From the NCBI RefSeq assembly GCF_051020955.1, contig NC_135014.1:37466742-37530741 (forward strand): DNA of 64,000 nucleotides. Direction: 5' to 3'. Below the pieces are notes generated by a model. The model saw only the letters and a program-made list of their open reading frames with translations. It ran no database searches and was not told the DNA's origin. Below are positions 46,379 to 58,500 of the stretch, piece after piece (positions within the stretch are counted from its first letter, which is position 1; each line of letters opens with the position of its first letter). The stretch comes from Megalopta genalis (taxonomy: Eukaryota > Arthropoda > Insecta > Hymenoptera > Halictidae). Both the position numbers and the translations under genes were made by a program.

Positions 46379-47371
46379 TACATTTAATTAACAGACTTGC
46401 CGTAGCCTGAGAACTCCACACCCCCTTTCGATCTTTTACTTGCTGAATCATTAAAGGTCGCGTTGAATGAAATGTTAAACACCCGCAGGCGAATCGTCGC
46501 CGTTGAAGGATTGTCGTATCGCATCCAAAAATCATCTTCACATACGACCTATTTGTTTTTATTTGAAATACTGTTGAAAGCGTAACCGCTGTACGAGTCG
46601 CGATACTCAATTTCTTACGGATAAAATGCGCTAGACCATACGTACGCAGACAGCGGACGTTCTGCATTTATGGTTTAAATTGATATGGGAAGTATAGTGC
46701 AGCGAAGACGCCGCAAGAATTCAAGTATACTGTTTACGTTGCTTGCGATTCGTTAAAACCATTAAGAAAAATACACTTCATACAACATTGCAGGCAACTT
46801 TCCCCTCGCGGAGAGAGTTTTCCTATGTAAGACGGAAATGCTGCAGGTTAGAAAAACTATTTTGTGTACAAAGTTAAAATGGCTTCGAGTGCAAAGGGTT
46901 AATATCGTGGTCGAACATCGCTCACGAGAGAAATCAGAACGTAAGATTCAGATCGAACAGCTCGCAAGATCTCGGAACGCAAATTCTTTTTGTGCCACAT
47001 CGGATCTTTTTGCGTCCTCGAACGACTCGTTCAAGCGTCGCGTAATGAAACACTTAATGATATATTTTCTATCCAGCCTTTACCATAGTCCCATTAATTC
47101 CTTGTACATACATATCGAAGGGTTATTCCGGTAGAAGAATAAATAGATAAATAATTCGTATTATCCGCATCAACGAATACATATGCATCTAATATTTCTA
47201 GATTGGCAGCGAATCTCGCGCCATACAATTAGCAATAATAAACAAATCCAGAGAGTTGAACCCGTTAGCTTATGCCGCATTTCGCGCAAATGACACGTAA
47301 TCGTTATCCGATGGGTAAGCGAGCCTCGACGCGGTTGCCATTGCCTCGAACAAGCCCAGTTTTCGTCGGCA

Positions 47372-47810
47372 GTGAGTTCAGCATCGGCAAGGGTTCCGGT
47401 ACGATCGAACCAACAGCGGCTCGATATTCCAGCAACCGATAAATTCCCGGCTTTTCCTGTCGGTCCTGCTCCGGTGCATCGATTACGTCGCTCCCGTTGC
47501 TTTCTTCGACTAATTCACTCGGGATCCCTTAAGGCTCGAGCCCCGGCGCGTAATTAGCCGAAAATCGATGCGAAACCGATGCACCCGTCGAAAGACGAAA
47601 GACGGGCTCGTTGCACCCGGGCCCGGCCCGGATCCCGGCCGCGATCTCCGATAAATCCCTATCACTTCGGTGCGCCGACACGATGCAACCAACGATATAG
47701 CGAGCCGCGACCGCGACGAAATTCCGCGAAAGCTGCTCGGTCCACGACGACCGAACGGGTTGCAAAGTAATCAGCAGATATTTGCCAGCGACAGACACGC
47801 GAGCAAGGAG
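47372..47810. repeat. Diverged third copy of the intergenic spacer block
   Basis: Sequence such as GGCTCGATA...CGATAAATTCCCGG, CGCGTAATTAGCCG and AAATCGATGCGAAACCGATG aligns, with many changes and extra GC-rich insertions, with 38500-38790 and 42865-43155. No gene follows it. Open frames here overlap on both strands and are unsupported. Confidence 0.7.
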
Positions 47811-49311
47811 TCAAAGAAACCGCGGCGGGCCAAGAGAAAATCCTTGGCCCGTTAATGGACTTGGAAAGTTAATTAAGCAGGTCCCGAAGCGACGCGCACG
47901 CTGGGCCGCATAGAAGAATTAACCGTTCACCCCTATTTTAACATTATTTCAAGAGTTCAATCTTTTCGGTTCAGCTATGACTATCAGCTACTATTGAACA
48001 AAAACTATATAGCGCTAAATAAAAAAGCAAGGCGATCTCAGTTTCTTTATAAAAGAAAGAACTTTCTTTTGGGAAGCGATCTTTGCGTGATTATAATGAA
48101 AATATTGCACGTTTTGAAAATGCTGAACCGAGTGGAAGTCAAAAGATGTTCTTCGTCGATTATGGAAGACTCAGACGATTCTACTATCTCGAGCGTGCTT
48201 GTTTTTAAGTAAATTACTAACAATGCTTCTTAGTCCCAGGTGTATTCGCAGTACAGGCGAATGCGATTTCATTAACCCTTTGCAGTCGAGTGGTGACTCC
48301 GAGGCGACGCTAAAAATTGCTACACTGTTTTCAAAAGAATTTTCCCATTGTTAAATTGTCAAACAATAGAGGTCTCCTAGAAGCATATGCGTACAATTTC
48401 ATATGTATCAAATAAAAACGGTCACACCAAATGGAAACACTGTAGGCTGAAACAAGGCGTCTTCATTTTGGATATAAAATAGTCACGAGTGCACAGGGAT
48501 AAAAAAAGATTGCAAAGATAATATGAAATAGGTTCTTCAGGGTGTCGATACAAAGAGCAAGCATAATCGTTAACAAATTTCGTTAACTTCGCCTTTTTCT
48601 AAAGCAACGAACGTTTGGAAAGCAAGACGCATACGACAAACGTCAATACGAGGAAATGATTTCTTTATCAAATGAACGGCTAGCTCTTCGGTGCGGACCT
48701 GGGTGCGGCGCGCCGAAGATACAGCCTCGACTGAAGGTTCTATCCGCTCCAACGACCGAAAGATCCGCTGTCCTATTCGGGGATCCGCGCTCGATCTCTC
48801 GCCGATCGATTCGACACCGGAATAAACGCCTCGCGAGACTTCCGGCCGGTCCGCGCCAAGGATTAAATCTCTCGGTGAAATTCATGAAGAGATCCCCGCG
48901 GCCGCGGCCGCGGACGGCGCCAGGTCCGGCTGCTTTGACAAGAGCAACAAGTGTCTGTTCGGCGTACGCGATCCGAATCGAGCGACGCGACGCGTTTTCG
49001 AGAGGATCGCGCCTCGTCGCCTGGGAGCGGGACACTTTCTTACGCGGCGGATCACCATTGCAAACGATTTAATCGGCTAGAACGCCGGAGTATCGTCTGG
49101 CGCGGCCTCGACTCGCTCTATCATCAGCCGGCGCGACGATGTACTGATAATTTTCCGAGAAACTCGATGATGTAACGCGATTAGCGTAGCGTTACGATGC
49201 TGCGTGGTAGGTGGACGTGTGCGGCTGTGAGGCCCTGTCGCGTCGGAGTCGGACTTCGAGTCGCGTTCGAGCGTGAACGTCGCAGCGCGAACGACAGTGG
49301 CGAACTGACGA
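47811..49311. other. Intergenic, no supported gene
   Basis: AT-rich to 48640, then CpG-rich. A 138-codon frame at 48656-49072 is arginine/proline-rich and unmatched by any motif I know, with an equally long frame on the opposite strand, so I do not call it. Confidence 0.45.
48276..48498. mobile_element. Diverged TTAA MITE (CCCTTTGCACTCGA family)
   Basis: TTAA at 48272-48275 then ccctttgcagtcgagtg. The right end cacgagtgcacaggg is followed by ATAA, a decayed target site. The interior is AT-rich and non-coding. Confidence 0.7.
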
Positions 49312-49380
49312 CAGTAATTTCTCCGTAACTCGCGCTCATTTTGCGCACAAGAATGGTCAATTTCGGAAGAGGAGATAAAA
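49312..49380. mobile_element. Left-end fragment of hairpin MITE family 2
   Basis: cagtaatttctccgtaactc through aatttcggaagaggagataa matches the left arm only. The right arm is absent. Confidence 0.7.
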
Positions 49381-49463
49381 CTCCGCATTTACTCGAAAAA
49401 TATTGTCTTAGATATCAGTTCCAGTAGATTGGTTTCAGCAGATCTATGGTCCAGATTCTAATA

Positions 49464-50432
49464 TTGGGTTGGGGAATAAGTTGGTAGCGTTTTTATATTT
49501 TCTTTTGCTTTACAACGATTTTTTGCTGTTTGACAAAGTGTATAATGTTCATTCGATAGAGCTCTTTCTGCTCTACAAAACTATGCTAATCGTCTTTTCG
49601 AGTAATTTAATTTGTTATTACTTTTGAGGCTTATAAATGGAGTATCCAGGAGGTAAAAAGCAACATTTTCGACACCTTCTCTTCTTCGCTTTTCATCGAG
49701 GCCAAACAGCTGCTGAAGCAGCCCGGGTCATTTGCAACGTATACGGAGAAGGTGTCATAGGCGAGTCTACAGCACGGAAATGGTTTGCGAAGTTCAAAAA
49801 TGGCGATTTTGACGTCGACGACACGCTCCGCAGCGGAGGACCTTCTGAATTCGACGAAAAGCGTCTCGAAGCACTTTTGAAGGAGGACAGTCACCAAACG
49901 AGCCGTGAATTGGCCGAAAGAATGAACTGCGATCATAAAACGATTTTCAATCATCTTCATTCAATGGGATTTGCTGAAAAATTGGGAGCCTGGGTGCCTC
50001 ACGAGCTTCATGAAAACAACAAGAAAATCGCCTTCAAATTGCTTCTCAACATCTCGCCCGCCATCGAGCAACATGCGGTCATAAACAGCGCTTTTTGTAC
50101 CGAATCGTCGCCGGAGATGAAAAACGGCGCCTATAGACGTGCTGTAGATTCGCCTATGACACCTTCTCCGTATACGTTGTAAATGTCTCGGGCTGAGAAA
50201 AAAGCGAAGAAGAGAAGGCGTCGAAAAAATGTTGCTTTTTACCTCCTGGATATTCCATTTCTAAGCCGCAAAAGTAATAAAAAATTAAATTACTCAAAAA
50301 GACGATTAGCACGGTTTTGTAGAGCAGAAAGAGCTCTATCGAATGAATATTATACACTTTGTCAAATAACAAAAAATCGTTGCAAAATAAAAAAAGAATA
50401 TAAAAACGCTACGAACTTATTCCCCAACCCAA
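49464..50432 (+). mobile_element. Rearranged mariner with an inverted 5' end replacing its 3' half
   Basis: TA flanks (49462-49463, 50433-50434). The ends TTGGGTTGGGGAATAAG and the complement of CTTATTCCCCAACCCAA are perfect. The inverted similarity does not stop at the usual 30-bp terminal repeat. The right 290 bp (about 50143-50432) are an inverted copy of the element's own 5' region, including UTR and first transposase codons (complement of GGAGGTAAAAAGCAACATTT), with a small internal deletion. Total length is 969 bp. Confidence 0.92.
49637..50182 (+). pseudogene. Truncated mariner transposase
   Basis: The frame from ATG 49637 gives MEYPGGKKQHFRHLLFFAFH, then an HTH region (ESTARKWFAKFKNGDFD), a second HTH (TSRELAERMNCDHKTIFNHL) and the linker LGAWVPHELHENN. 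Near 50090 the frame is shifted: another frame reads FLYRIVAGDEK, which is the region of the first catalytic Asp (usually GDEKW). The remaining catalytic domain is missing because the inverted 5' segment starts at about 50143. It is an inactive transposase; both DNA-binding motifs remain. Confidence 0.9.
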
Positions 50433-50564
50433 TAGATCTATACAGAAAACTCGAAGAAATGAAAGAACAAAATGAAAATTAACAAGTAGAAGAATTAGCT
50501 GCTAAGAGCTGCAACTAATAAAATAAACCATATATGAACCATACATATATATCATATATACATA

Positions 50565-50785
50565 CAGTGTGTGCAAATTCTTCCTAATTGACCCTCAGTT
50601 CGTACACAAAAGTGGACAATTTGGGAAGAGCGGATACGATTAATCGGGCCTTGCGGCTCGTTTTTATAGTTACCGATCGTTAACAATTTTAAAAACGAGA
50701 AGCATGGCTCGAATAATCGTATCTCCGTTTCCTAAAGTGTCCATTTTTGTACGCAATCGGAGCGCGAATTAAGAAGAAATTACTG
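50565..50785. mobile_element. Hairpin MITE family 2, copy beside the mariner
   Basis: Left end cagtgtgtgcaaattcttcc after TA, and right end ttaagaagaaattactg. The arms pair (GGACAATTTGGGAAGAG with ctttcctaaa-type complement). The outer left end is slightly rearranged. Confidence 0.8.
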
Positions 50786-50952
50786 TTCTGCGTGGACGTC
50801 TCACTTTTTCGATTTCAGTCTGTCTCTTGTACGGCTGTAATCGTTGATAGTAATATAGTTAGGTATATAACACACGCAAGGCGATGTCTGGGTCAATTTT
50901 GAACCGAGGCTATTTAAATCGTGCACTCAATTACTTAGTTTTCGGCAATTAA

Positions 50953-51193
50953 CACGTTCCGTGCCACGTGTACCATCGATGGTACACGCTTGCATGTTTA
51001 CTTAGTGAACTGAACAAATTGTTTACAAGAAATTTAGAACCGAAGAATCAATTTCCACCGCAAGAATGGGCGTTGATAAGTTTTTGTTACGTTGTTACGT
51101 GTACGAGAATTAATAATTGCACGTAATACATCAAGTTTTAGTAAAATATCAAAGTGTGAAGATTCGAGTAAAAAAAGCTCGGCACGGAACGTG
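50953..51193. mobile_element. TTAA-flanked 241-bp MITE (CACGTTCCGTGCC family), copy 2
   Basis: TTAA at 50949-50952 and 51194-51197. Same length as copy 1 (27509-27749) and, base by base by eye, its exact reverse complement. It is non-coding. Confidence 0.92.
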
Positions 51194-51197
51194 TTAA

Positions 51198-52412
51198 ATA
51201 CAATGTATTGCCGTTACATTAGAAACAACAAGAAGGCTGATAAGTCAGCAAGAGATATCATCAAAAATATGTTTAAAAAAATTACTGGACAAAGCTCAGA
51301 ATTGTGAAAGTGGCCCGTCGTCCGGGGGTTAATCTGCGATTCTGTCGAAGTTATCAGAGTTCAGGCAAATTTTCATTTTTCCAGCACATCCTGAAAGAAT
51401 TCCAGCATTCCTGCAACGATTAGAAGATTCTTTCCGGTAGAAACCGGGGTTTTAGGTCGATACGCACTGTTTCGGATCAAGGGAGCACGACTGTTCGAAT
51501 AGCATAAAAGTAAACGCAAGAAGCACATCTTCCTTAATCCATTTTCAATTTAGTCGGCACTCAAAGGGTCGAGAAATCGTCGTTGCGGCAGCGTACGAAT
51601 CGACGACCCAAGGGCGACGTTGGTCATTCGATTTTCGTAAATCGATTTCGGCGGAAAACGCCGAGCGGGTCGGGATCGATGGCGGATACGATGGATCGAG
51701 GAGGATACGTGTACGGAAAAATGGCGCGGTCCGAGGAAAACCGGTTCGGACAGGGAGCGTGAAATAAGAGGCGGTACGGACAGCTGACAATTACACACCG
51801 GTCGAATAAGCGAGACGGCTTTTCCTCCGTGGGACACCTGTGAATCTCGCGAAAGTAAAAACGCCACGGCCGCCGTTTAAGGATTAATCTCGTAACGGCC
51901 GGCCTGTTTTTTCGTCGGCGTTCGGACGCCCGACACCCGGTATGTGCAACCCCGGGAACGCGTGTAAGCGGCGTGTGTGCCGCGTAATTACGTATTCTCG
52001 GTAAACGGCCGAGGAAAACGGCCGACATACCGCCAGGCGTTTCTCATTTCCGTTGAAACGTCGATATTCCGCCGCGACGGACGTGCGAACGCGCCCGAAC
52101 CGTCTGCGAAAACGCCAAGTTTTCGCCGTTCTCGTTCGTTCGCGTCCCCGGGATACGCTTATTCCCCTTATTGCGATCCCGCTTTTTCCAAGGCTCGAAA
52201 ATAGATCATAAATGGAGACATTATCGATTGCTCGAAAGCCTGATTATTCGACCGAAACGACCGCGAACGTTTCTTTTCGCGTTAACACAGCCTGGTGTTA
52301 CGAATTTTTTTTAAGATTTCGCAGATGACGGAAATCGGCAAGCATCAATGGCAACATAGAACGCGATCGAGTAGATAAGGTACGAAGGAAATCATAAAAT
52401 CAGCACAGATTT
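51198..52412. other. Intergenic, CpG-rich, no supported gene
   Basis: Frames of 75-134 codons on both strands lack recognisable domains. Nothing else is seen. Confidence 0.5.
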
Positions 52413-52416
52413 TTAA

Positions 52417-52638
52417 CACTAGATTTGCGGAACCCGTCAAAATGACGGGTCGCTAATTTTATAATTTACGATTTTCAATTCATATCGTGAAGACACACTC
52501 ATGAGTTATTTATTCAGTTTATATGTTACTTACGGCAAATGTGACAATAACAGTTGTTAAAAATCAGGATAAATGTCTTATTGTTACTTTTATAAACTAA
52601 TATAAAACAGCTGTTTTTTGTGCTCCGTAAATCTAGTG
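52417..52638. mobile_element. TTAA-flanked MITE (CACTAGATTTACGG family)
   Basis: TTAA at 52413-52416 and 52639-52642. Ends are CACTAGATTTGCGGAACCCG and the complement of GTGCTCCGTAAATCTAGTG. It is 222 bp and shares its right TTAA with the next element. Confidence 0.88.
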
Positions 52639-52642
52639 TTAA

Positions 52643-52927
52643 CACGTTGAATGCCACGCCGGTTTTACAGAAATTGTCCGTGGCGCCACGATGAATTTCC
52701 TTTTATGTGATACATACAATGTTGAAATATTATCTGCAATAGATAAGTTACAGTGTATAACCATGTTTGACATGTTAATTGCGACAGGTAATTGCGACGA
52801 TGGTAATAATACCAAATTTTAGATATTGACATTTCTTTTAAATTATATATATTTCTATCAATTTGGGCGCGCCGGTCACCGCCAAGTTAAGTGCCGGTCA
52901 CCGGTGACCCCCGTGGCATTCAACGTG
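52643..52927. mobile_element. TTAA-flanked MITE, CACGTTGAATGCC subfamily
   Basis: TTAA at 52639-52642 and 52928-52931. Ends are CACGTTGAATGCCACG and the complement of GTGGCATTCAACGTG. The interior differs from the 10322/28326 copies, with GCCGGTCACCGGTGACCCCC near the right end. Confidence 0.85.
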
Positions 52928-52931
52928 TTAA

Positions 52932-54119
52932 ATGTCTAAAATAGACGTAGCAATGACACCCGAAGCAAGTCGAAAACGCAGCCAAAAATTATACAGCTTC
53001 CTCGGTTGAGATCTCGAAAATGTTTCACGCGAAACGTGATAAAATTGGACAAGCATTTCTGGGCAACAAAGAGTGCGATCAAATTAAAATCGTTCATACT
53101 TATGCTAATTGTAAGAATACCCGACCAAGTAATGTGACCCGACGGAAGATAAGTAATGACGCTTTATCGTGACGAAGAATTCTGCAACGTGCCTCGTTTA
53201 TTCCGGCTATAAATACTATACTGTGAATATACTTGTGCGAGCGTGCGCGGCTGTAGAGACAGTTTTATTTAAAATCGTGCTATTCGAGGTAGCGCGTCAA
53301 ACGTTACGCCGGGAAAAATTCGTTTCGATCGCGAGCCGGCGAATAATCGATTCGATTTATTTCGAGAGTGAAGTGTCGACCGATACGAGCCGAGACTTCT
53401 CTTCCGCGAACGCGCCTGCAAAATTGTTTTCGACCCGAGCGCGGACCGCGCGCGATTCCCCTATAATTAATGCCCGCGATGACGGTGCTCTGGTCGAGCA
53501 GTCTTAATTGTACAAGATTTCAATAAAGTGTGTCGACCAGCGCGGCGGCGTGGCAGTCCTTTCCCGGCCGTTTCGATGCCGCTTCCGAGAACGCGTATCG
53601 TCTTAATCAGGAAACTCGTACTGCCCCCACGGTCTGGACGCGCCTTAACGCCATTAATTAAGGGGAGATTAATTTCGTTACGTGCACCGTGATCTCGGAA
53701 CTCTAATTGATAACACGGACTGTTCTTTGAAGCGCGGGTTCGACGGGGGTGACTCGATAATCGGCGACTCCGCGGCACGATTAATGCTGCGTCGGGCGAT
53801 AGCGCGAATTCACTGTTCGTGCCGATCGCCGCTTATTAATTGGCGGAGCGTCGATCAGCCGGAATTAAGACTCGAATTTTTATTCGATCGTTGTTACGGC
53901 TCGTTGACGATACGGTCGTGTAAACACGTCCACTCGATAATCGTAGCTCCAGCTATTGTTTTATAATGTATTGCTTTACGGTTAACCGGTCTCTTCCGTC
54001 GTATTCCCGACAGCTTTCTGTCGCAGCTGCTTCAATTGCGGCTTTCATTTTAATTCTAGCTCAATCGATGCTACAAGTACGAGCACGACCAAATATGATT
54101 GTCCCATCGAATCAATGTA
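52932..54119. other. Intergenic, no supported gene
   Basis: Mixed composition with short frames only. The 93-codon frame at 53966-54247 starts with a hydrophobic stretch but runs into the Tc1 element at 54120, so it is not called. Confidence 0.45.
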
Positions 54120-55222
54120 CAGTGATTCGCGTTAATATTCGGACACGATATTGTTACGAGAACTATTGCTACTTTTTATTGTTTATGATAGTATTATTGA
54201 ATCGATTGTTTTCTCATATAATAAAGCACTTCTTAAAGTATAAGTAGAAACATAAATTTTGTTTATTTATTGCACATGTTCTTTTGTATGATAAGCGATG
54301 AACAAGATTGTGACAAAATTTAACGTCGCAAAAATATTCGGACAGTGAATGAATTGTTAATTTTATATAAAATGAAAATCTTTTTAATCGTGTTATCATG
54401 ATATTCATGTTTTGTCGGTTGACCTTTTTGTTTTATTAGGCGAAATCCGGCGAAATCCGTTTCCATTCGTCTAACAAACGTTGTTTTATCTCTGTTGTTG
54501 TCTTTGTAGGTGTTGCGCGAATTTTGCGATCCAATTGATCCCATAAATTTTCAATTGGATTTAAATCAGGCGATTGAGGAGGAGGATGCAGTATTTTTGG
54601 ACAATTGTATAATAAATATTCCTGTACAATTCTGGCCTTGTGTTTAGGATTATTGTCCTGATAAAACTTAAAACTGTACGTATACCCATATTTATAGCAC
54701 TTGTAATTAAATTTGTTTGTTTAAATGTCCAAATACTTCATTTCGTCCATAATACCATCGATAAAAAATAGTTCACTTACACCTACAGACGAGATATAAC
54801 CACACACTATTATACTTCTACCACCGTGTTTCACTGTCGGTCTTAAATTTGAAATGTTTAATTCTTTATTTACTTTACACCACACCATTTGTTGACTGTC
54901 GGATCTGTAAAGATTAAATTTGCTTTCATCCGAAAGTATTACATCATTCCACCGTGGCGTAAAGTAAATACAGAATTAAATCGATAACATGATTAAAAAG
55001 ATTTTCATTTTACATAAAATTAATGTAATTCATTCACTCTCCGAATATTCTTGCGACGTTAAATTTTGTCACAATAGATAAACAAAATTTATGTTTCTAC
55101 CTACATTAAGAAGTGCTTTATTATATGAGAAAACAATTGATTCAATAATACTATCATAAACAATAAAAAGGAACAATAATTCTCGTAACAATATCGTGTC
55201 CGAATATTAATGCGAGTCACTG
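54120..55222 (-). mobile_element. Tc1-like element with long inverted ends
   Basis: TA flanks (54118-54119, 55223-55224). The outer ends CAGTGATTCGCGTTAATATT and the complement of AATATTAATGCGAGTCACTG pair. Inverted similarity then runs for roughly 200 bp or more (ATTCGGACACGATATTGTTA, AAGTGCTTTATTATATGAGA-type segments). It is 1103 bp and encloses a partial transposase on the minus strand. Confidence 0.88.
54450..54960 (-). pseudogene. Tc1-family DDE transposase remnant
   Basis: On the minus strand, from about 54960 down: LSDESKFNLYRSDSQQMVW holds the first catalytic Asp, then RSIIVCGYISSVGVSELF, then after a frame break near 54710 YQDNNPKHKARIV with the second Asp. Next is PPPQSPDLNPIENLWDQLDR with the catalytic Glu (34-residue D-E spacing style), then a C-terminal EWKRIS. 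The N-terminal DNA-binding domain is missing and the frame is broken. It is an inactive IS630/Tc1/mariner transposase. Confidence 0.87.
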
Positions 55223-55228
55223 TATATA

Positions 55229-55590
55229 CAGGGTGTCTCAAAAATGTTTCGCAATCCGAAAGTGGCGGGTTCTTCGGATCATTCGAAGCAGCTTCTTCCT
55301 TTACAAAAATGTTCTCCGAGGCACCGTTAACGAGTTATTATCGAGAAACAGTGACCAATGAGAGGCGAGCTCAGCTGGCGCGAGGCGACCGAGTCAATGA
55401 GCGGAATTGGGCTTCGCGCGCTGGTTGGCTGGGCTGCCTCGCGTCAGCCGTACTCGATTCTTATTGGTCACTGTTTTTCGTTAATAACTCGTTAACGGTG
55501 CCTCGGAGAAAATTTTTGTAAAGGAAGAAGTTGCTTCAAACGATCTGACGAACCCATTTCCGGATTACGAGACATTTTTTGGACACGCTG
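55229..55590. mobile_element. Hairpin MITE family 1, copy beside the Tc1 element
   Basis: TA flanks (55227-55228, 55591-55592). Ends are CAGGGTGTCTCAAAAATGTT and gagacattttttggacacgctg. It lies 6 bp (tatata) after the end of the Tc1 element. Confidence 0.88.
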
Positions 55591-55592
55591 TA

Positions 55593-58500
55593 TACGTGTG
55601 TCTCAAAGGTCAACATGTTGTCAGACTGCGAATCTTGAAATATCTTCGAGTGGAAAGGGTTAAGATCCTTCGCGGACATACAATTTTCCAGCCGTTGTGG
55701 TCGCGAGAGATTCGTAGAGCAAGATGTTAAGAAAAGATCGATTTTGCGAAAGTCGGCCCGAGCAGAGGAAAGAGACTCTTTGCAGTATGGCGGCGCGAAC
55801 GCGTTAATATTCAATCAAGCAGCAGCTATCGAGATTATCGAGTTTATGCGCGGGAATTCAGTTCTCGGCGAGACTATCTTTAATGCGCTGTCGGAGAGGA
55901 ACGGCGAGGTGAGCGGATCCGAAAGGGGTCGTCGAAAATTCAACGGCGTCGCGCGGGAAGGAGCGAAACGCTCGCAGCAACGCGACGCGGCGTCGAAAGT
56001 GTCGCCTTAACGAGGTGTCAAGGGAGGTGACGATCAATCAACCGTGTCAAATTCAATCCGTCCGAGGCGCGCGACAAATCACCGCCACGGAAAATATTGC
56101 CTGCGCAAAAAACTGTTTTTCCTGCGGCCAAGAAACGGCGACGGCTCGCGGAACGATCAGGCGTTGTCCTTCGATTCGATCTGACCTACGTCCACGCAGA
56201 TCGCCATGAAAACGGCCTCGTGCATTTTTGAAAGCCTGACTAACTAACGTTTATTGCTTTATTACGATGAAAATGCTGTATTTATTTCGATCTCTCGCAG
56301 TTTTTATGGAAATGTACGATTGCGATCAAGAAATTTATTCGATCATTTTCCATGAAAGTCTCTTTGTAATTTCAACAATTTTCAGTCTATCTAAGATATC
56401 TATTCAGATACCTAGCAATAATCTGTTAAACGCGAATGTTATTCCGTATCTTCAAGTCGGAGTAAAATTGTATTAAATATTTTTAATATATATTTTAGAA
56501 TTCAATATTTTAGAATTCAAGTAAACGTAGCCACCCGTAAATACAAATTATCTCATTCGTCGAACAAATGATTTCCACGTAAATAACCGTGAAGTTAGGA
56601 TTCGAATCTCTATACTTGCCGGTTTTTCTGTCAATCGTTTCCGTGAAGCAACCCCGAACGATATAAATGCATGGATTCGTAATTGAACGATTCGACGGCG
56701 TTTCTTTCGTCGAAGCGAATTCAAATCGAAGCCGTTTCGTATTTTCGTGCAAACGCGTCGGACAATGGTGACATAATTCGAGGCATGATGCACGAGATGA
56801 GAATAGCTTGCAGCAACAGAAAAGGGGCTAATGCGCGAGCTCTTGGAAAGGATTTCATAGCGAACAACAATGTGGGTTAGGAGAATTCAGCAATTCGTCT
56901 TGCCCGAAATATGGGACCGAAATAGCTGTAGGCGCAAAGGTAGCTTCGGAATCTCGGGTGGGGGGAGGGGGGGGGAAACAAAATATCTGAGACGATGATT
57001 TCGAGCGTGTAATCCCGCAGTAAAAATGGCCGATCCGTCGGCACGAAAATCGGCTCGGCGATACCGGTGGCTACGCGCGATCCGTGATCCCCGGCCGTAA
57101 TTCCGATCCTTTATCTCGGCCCCGATCATTAGCAGCTGCGCCGAGCCACGGGCGTGGGGTTTTATTAAACGAGACTCGTTATTAATTGCATCTTAAACCG
57201 ATCCGATTACATCGGGATGATGTTTGTCGCGTCTCGAATAAAAAGAGGCTGTCGCGCTGGCTGGCCGGTGATCGTTCGCGCGCGTAAACACGGCTCGGAG
57301 CCGCGATCATCCGGCATAATCGTTGCCACACGACACGAAACGACTGACCGCATACTCGGATTCCGGGAACGCTAGTCAGCGAGGGCCGCCAACAAATGGG
57401 AACGACTGGCTTTCTGTGTCTTGGTCGCTGCCAAATCACGGACACCGACGCGGTAGAGCGACGACGAGCGACGAGCAGCCACACGTTCGAAACCGGATAA
57501 TGAGAGCGACGCCCAGTTCCAAGGAATCGAGCTTTGATAACGAGAAACGATACCGGGCGCGAGACAAAGAGGCGAGACCGCGCGACGACGGAGAACGCTG
57601 CCGCGCTGAAAATAAAAGAGAGCAGACCGTAATATCGCGGATTAAACCACCGTCCGAAATAGAACTCGGTGTCGCGAGCGAAATCTCCCGGAGATAATAA
57701 TTACGTTTCCAGATCACCGCAGGATAAACTCGCGGGGTCTCGCAGGATTTCGGGGGCGTGCGTGGGCGGACGCGGAATTTCCTGAACGCGACGGGAATCA
57801 AACTTCGCTATAGTTTATCCCCGACCTTTGCTATTGTTTGTACACGCGGGATACATTTTGGGAGCAATTTCCATGAACTTCTTTAGCGCCGCCATTTTGT
57901 ATATCTTTCTATCTACTTTGATTAAAATTAGGACTACAATTTCTAAGAAGTTTTGTATGATGTATGTATTTGCCGTACTTTGATAAGTCCGACTCGTCGT
58001 GAAAATTTCTAATAATAACTTATTGAGTATATATGTTATTCTGCCCACATTAAAATTTGAATGGAATTCTAATCTCTTGTCATCGATATTTAAGCATTCG
58101 AGTAAATTTAGGCACACAATAAGCATCAATTTTCTTTCCCTTCTAAGAAATTATGGTAATCGAAAAATTTCTAATCGTAATAACTGCGAAGAGAATGATA
58201 TGTCAAGTGGTTAAGAAAATGACGAAACGATTTTTCTAGAATATGAATTACATTAAAATGTTTTTAAAATCGTTGAAAAATTGTTTCGATCGCCCAATTT
58301 ATCATAGATCTGAAGATCGAAGTTTTGCCTATAGAACGACACTCTAAAACATGCTACACAATTTTTGTAAATCGTTTTATCGACCTACGAGCGGAACGTT
58401 GTTCCTAGCTTCTGATCCATGAAACAGCATCTTCAACAATCTTGCCGAAAGAACTTGTAAATCTTCCGCTATCTAACTGAATACATTATGTACATATGCG

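Larger units (their letters stand above)
42799..47149. repeat. Tandem segmental duplication, unit B (gene 3)
   Basis: Second copy of the 4.35-kb unit. Differences from unit A counted by eye are few: a 1-bp length difference near the mariner and a 2-bp indel in intron 3. Intron substitutions total about 17 in 1.25 kb. The duplication is therefore recent. Confidence 0.95.

Noticed and set aside
53966..54247. 93-codon frame with hydrophobic segments
   Set aside because: The second half lies in the Tc1 element end, so the frame is a junction artefact.
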